Made by a program: the position numbers and the translations under genes. Below are positions 63,101 to 64,000 of a stretch of DNA of 64,000 nt, in pieces (the first letter of the stretch is position 1; each line of letters starts with the position of its first letter). Source of the stretch: Cupriavidus pauculus (GTDB lineage: Bacteria > Pseudomonadota > Gammaproteobacteria > Burkholderiales > Burkholderiaceae). The notes beneath the pieces are model-generated. The model was not told where the DNA came from. It did no database searches and worked only from the letters and a program-made list of their open reading frames with translations. The stretch is from assembly GCF_008693385.1 (NCBI RefSeq), contig NZ_CP044067.1, positions 2,709,501 through 2,773,500 of the forward strand. The letters run 5' to 3'.

Positions 63101-63727
63101 TCAGGCGGGATGCATGACCACGAGCATGGCCGTCGCCACGGTCTTGCCCGGGTTCGAAATCGCATGGGGCAGGTCGGCGCCGTAGCGCGCCGTTTCCCCA
63201 TGCCGCAGCTTCTTCTCGTCGTCGCCGGCGCGCACCGTCATCGCGCCCGACAGCACCGACAGGTGCTCCTGCGTGCCCGCCTCATGCGGGTCCGATGCCA
63301 GCACGCCTCCGGGCTGGATCGTCAGTTCATACCATTCGAAACGTCCGGCCAGCTCGATCGGGCCGAGAATCCGCAATTCGCAGCGGGTGTCCGGGCTCTT
63401 GAGCGCCGGAATCGCATGCTGCTGCACCACGGCGATCGCCGGTGCGGGGCGTTCCGCGCCGCCGTTCTCCAGAAAATCCGTGAGGCTCACGCCCAGCGCA
63501 TTGGCCAGCCGCCACAACACAGCCACGGTCGGGTTGGCGAGGTTCCGTTCGATCTGCGACAGCATAGACTTGGAGACACCGGCGCGGCGCGACAGCTCGT
63601 CCAGCGACAACTGCTGGCTCTGGCGTAGCGACTGCAGCGCGGTGCCGACTGCCGGCGGGCCGTCGGATGAGGCGGAGGGGGGAAGCTGGGGAGGTTGCGC
63701 GGCCACTTTTCGTTCTGTATAGTGCAC
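63101..63727 (-). CDS. XRE-cupin transcriptional regulator
   Basis: A 208-residue regulator. Helix-turn-helix (about residues 28-85): LRQSQQLSLDELSRRAGVSK, SMLSQIERNLANPTVAVLWRL. Cupin domain (about 125-205): GGVLASDPHEAGTQEHLSVLSG and HGETARYGADLPHAI. The only upstream start is GTG 63727, inside an inverted repeat; GTG 63706 is an alternative. It is divergent from kbl, an arrangement also seen in other Burkholderiaceae, and probably controls threonine breakdown. Confidence 0.87.
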   Translation of the reverse strand: MHYTERKVAAQPPQLPPSASSDGPPAVGTALQSLRQSQQLSLDELSRRAGVSKSMLSQIERNLANPTVAVLWRLANALGVSLTDFLENGGAERPAPAIAVVQQHAIPALKSPDTRCELRILGPIELAGRFEWYELTIQPGGVLASDPHEAGTQEHLSVLSGAMTVRAGDDEKKLRHGETARYGADLPHAISNPGKTVATAMLVVMHPA

Positions 63728-63770
63728 GAATTGTTCGTTATATGAAACTCGTTCGATTTATCGATCGAGT
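63726..63770. promoter_or_regulatory. Two inverted repeats between the XRE-cupin regulator and kbl
   Basis: ACGAA-TTG-TTCGT at 63726-63738 overlaps the regulator start. ACTCGTTCGAT and ATCGATCGAGT at 63747-63770 face each other across TT with one mismatch. Both share the TTCG core, so they are probable binding sites of the XRE-cupin protein. Confidence 0.5.
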
Positions 63771-63800
63771 GACCCAGACACTACCACCGGGAGTCAGCGC

Positions 63801-64000
63801 ATGTCGAGTGCAGAGGCTTTCTACGCGTCCGTCCGCGCGGAACTGGACGCCATCCGCGAGGCGGGACTCTACAAGTCCGAGCGCATCATCGCCACGCCGC
63901 AGGGCGCCGTCGTGCGCACCGCCGACCAGCGCGAGGTCATCAACCTGTGCGCGAACAACTATCTGGGCCTGTCGTCCGACCCGCGCGTGCTGGAAGCGGC
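63801..64000 (+). CDS. kbl: 2-amino-3-ketobutyrate CoA ligase, N-terminal part (runs off window)
   Basis: The first 66 residues of a PLP-dependent alpha-oxoamine synthase: YASVRAELDAIREAGLYKSE and VINLCANNYLGLSSDPRVLE are the conserved N-terminus of Kbl, which makes acetyl-CoA and glycine from 2-amino-3-ketobutyrate in threonine breakdown. GGGAG is seven bases upstream of ATG 63801. A tdh gene would be expected beyond the window. Confidence 0.9.
   Translation, partial: MSSAEAFYASVRAELDAIREAGLYKSERIIATPQGAVVRTADQREVINLCANNYLGLSSDPRVLEA

Overview
The window is GC-rich, tightly packed, chromosomal-type bacterial DNA. Several things point to a betaproteobacterium of the Burkholderiaceae, most likely Cupriavidus or a close relative: the codon use, the divergent MetR/MetE pair, the assimilatory nitrate operon, and the many LysR, GntR, Lrp and TetR regulators. 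This assignment is an inference from gene content; no rRNA is present. There is no prophage, no transposase and no CRISPR array.

Layout. 1-6568: TetR-type regulator (5' end cut off), a BMP-family ABC importer and a cytosine-deaminase-like hydrolase, an apparent nucleoside/base uptake and deamination operon. 6589-8144: tRNA-Leu(CAG) and tRNA-Arg(ACG) with promoters and terminators. A 61-bp duplication of the tRNA-Leu 3' end plus its terminator encloses a small, highly structured tRNA-like element. 8330-16287: DUF1254 lipoprotein, TonB-dependent receptor, metE with divergent metR and a consensus MetR box, and an ACT-like small protein facing an Lrp regulator. 16430-23352: small envelope proteins, a GGDEF-EAL / HDOD-GAF signalling pair, a YjfB-like protein, a secreted 13-residue-repeat protein and MdtD. 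23374-25974: PLP dehydratase, ornithine-cyclodeaminase-family reductase and YheO/DauR-like regulator.

26293-40535 is the most distinctive region. A GH18 chitinase and a GH19 chitinase, both carrying paired CBM5/12-like modules and Pro-Ala/Ser linkers, flank a compact non-canonical type II secretion system. It has GspG, GspF, GspE, PilM/N/O/P-like proteins in place of GspC/L/M, a lipoprotein secretin and three more pseudopilin-like proteins. A lytic transglycosylase closes the block. It reads as a self-contained chitinase production and export unit.

40544-49230 is an assimilatory nitrate/nitrite operon on the minus strand (MFS transporter, nirB, nirD, FAD oxidoreductase, nasA). Its upstream region holds an NtrC-like site and a consensus sigma-54 promoter. 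The leader then carries two hairpins with the same AACGGC hexaloop, the second overlapping an intrinsic terminator. This is the signature of ANTAR (NasT/NasR-type) antitermination.

49231-64000: HxlR/GNAT divergent pair, EamA exporter, SDR, MFS transporter, a gamma-glutamyltransferase-like enzyme with a branched-chain-type ABC transporter whose permease and both ATPases are fused into one chain, a polysaccharide-deacetylase-like hydrolase, a GntR/FCD regulator, a flavin reductase-like protein, and an XRE-cupin regulator divergent from kbl, which runs off the end.
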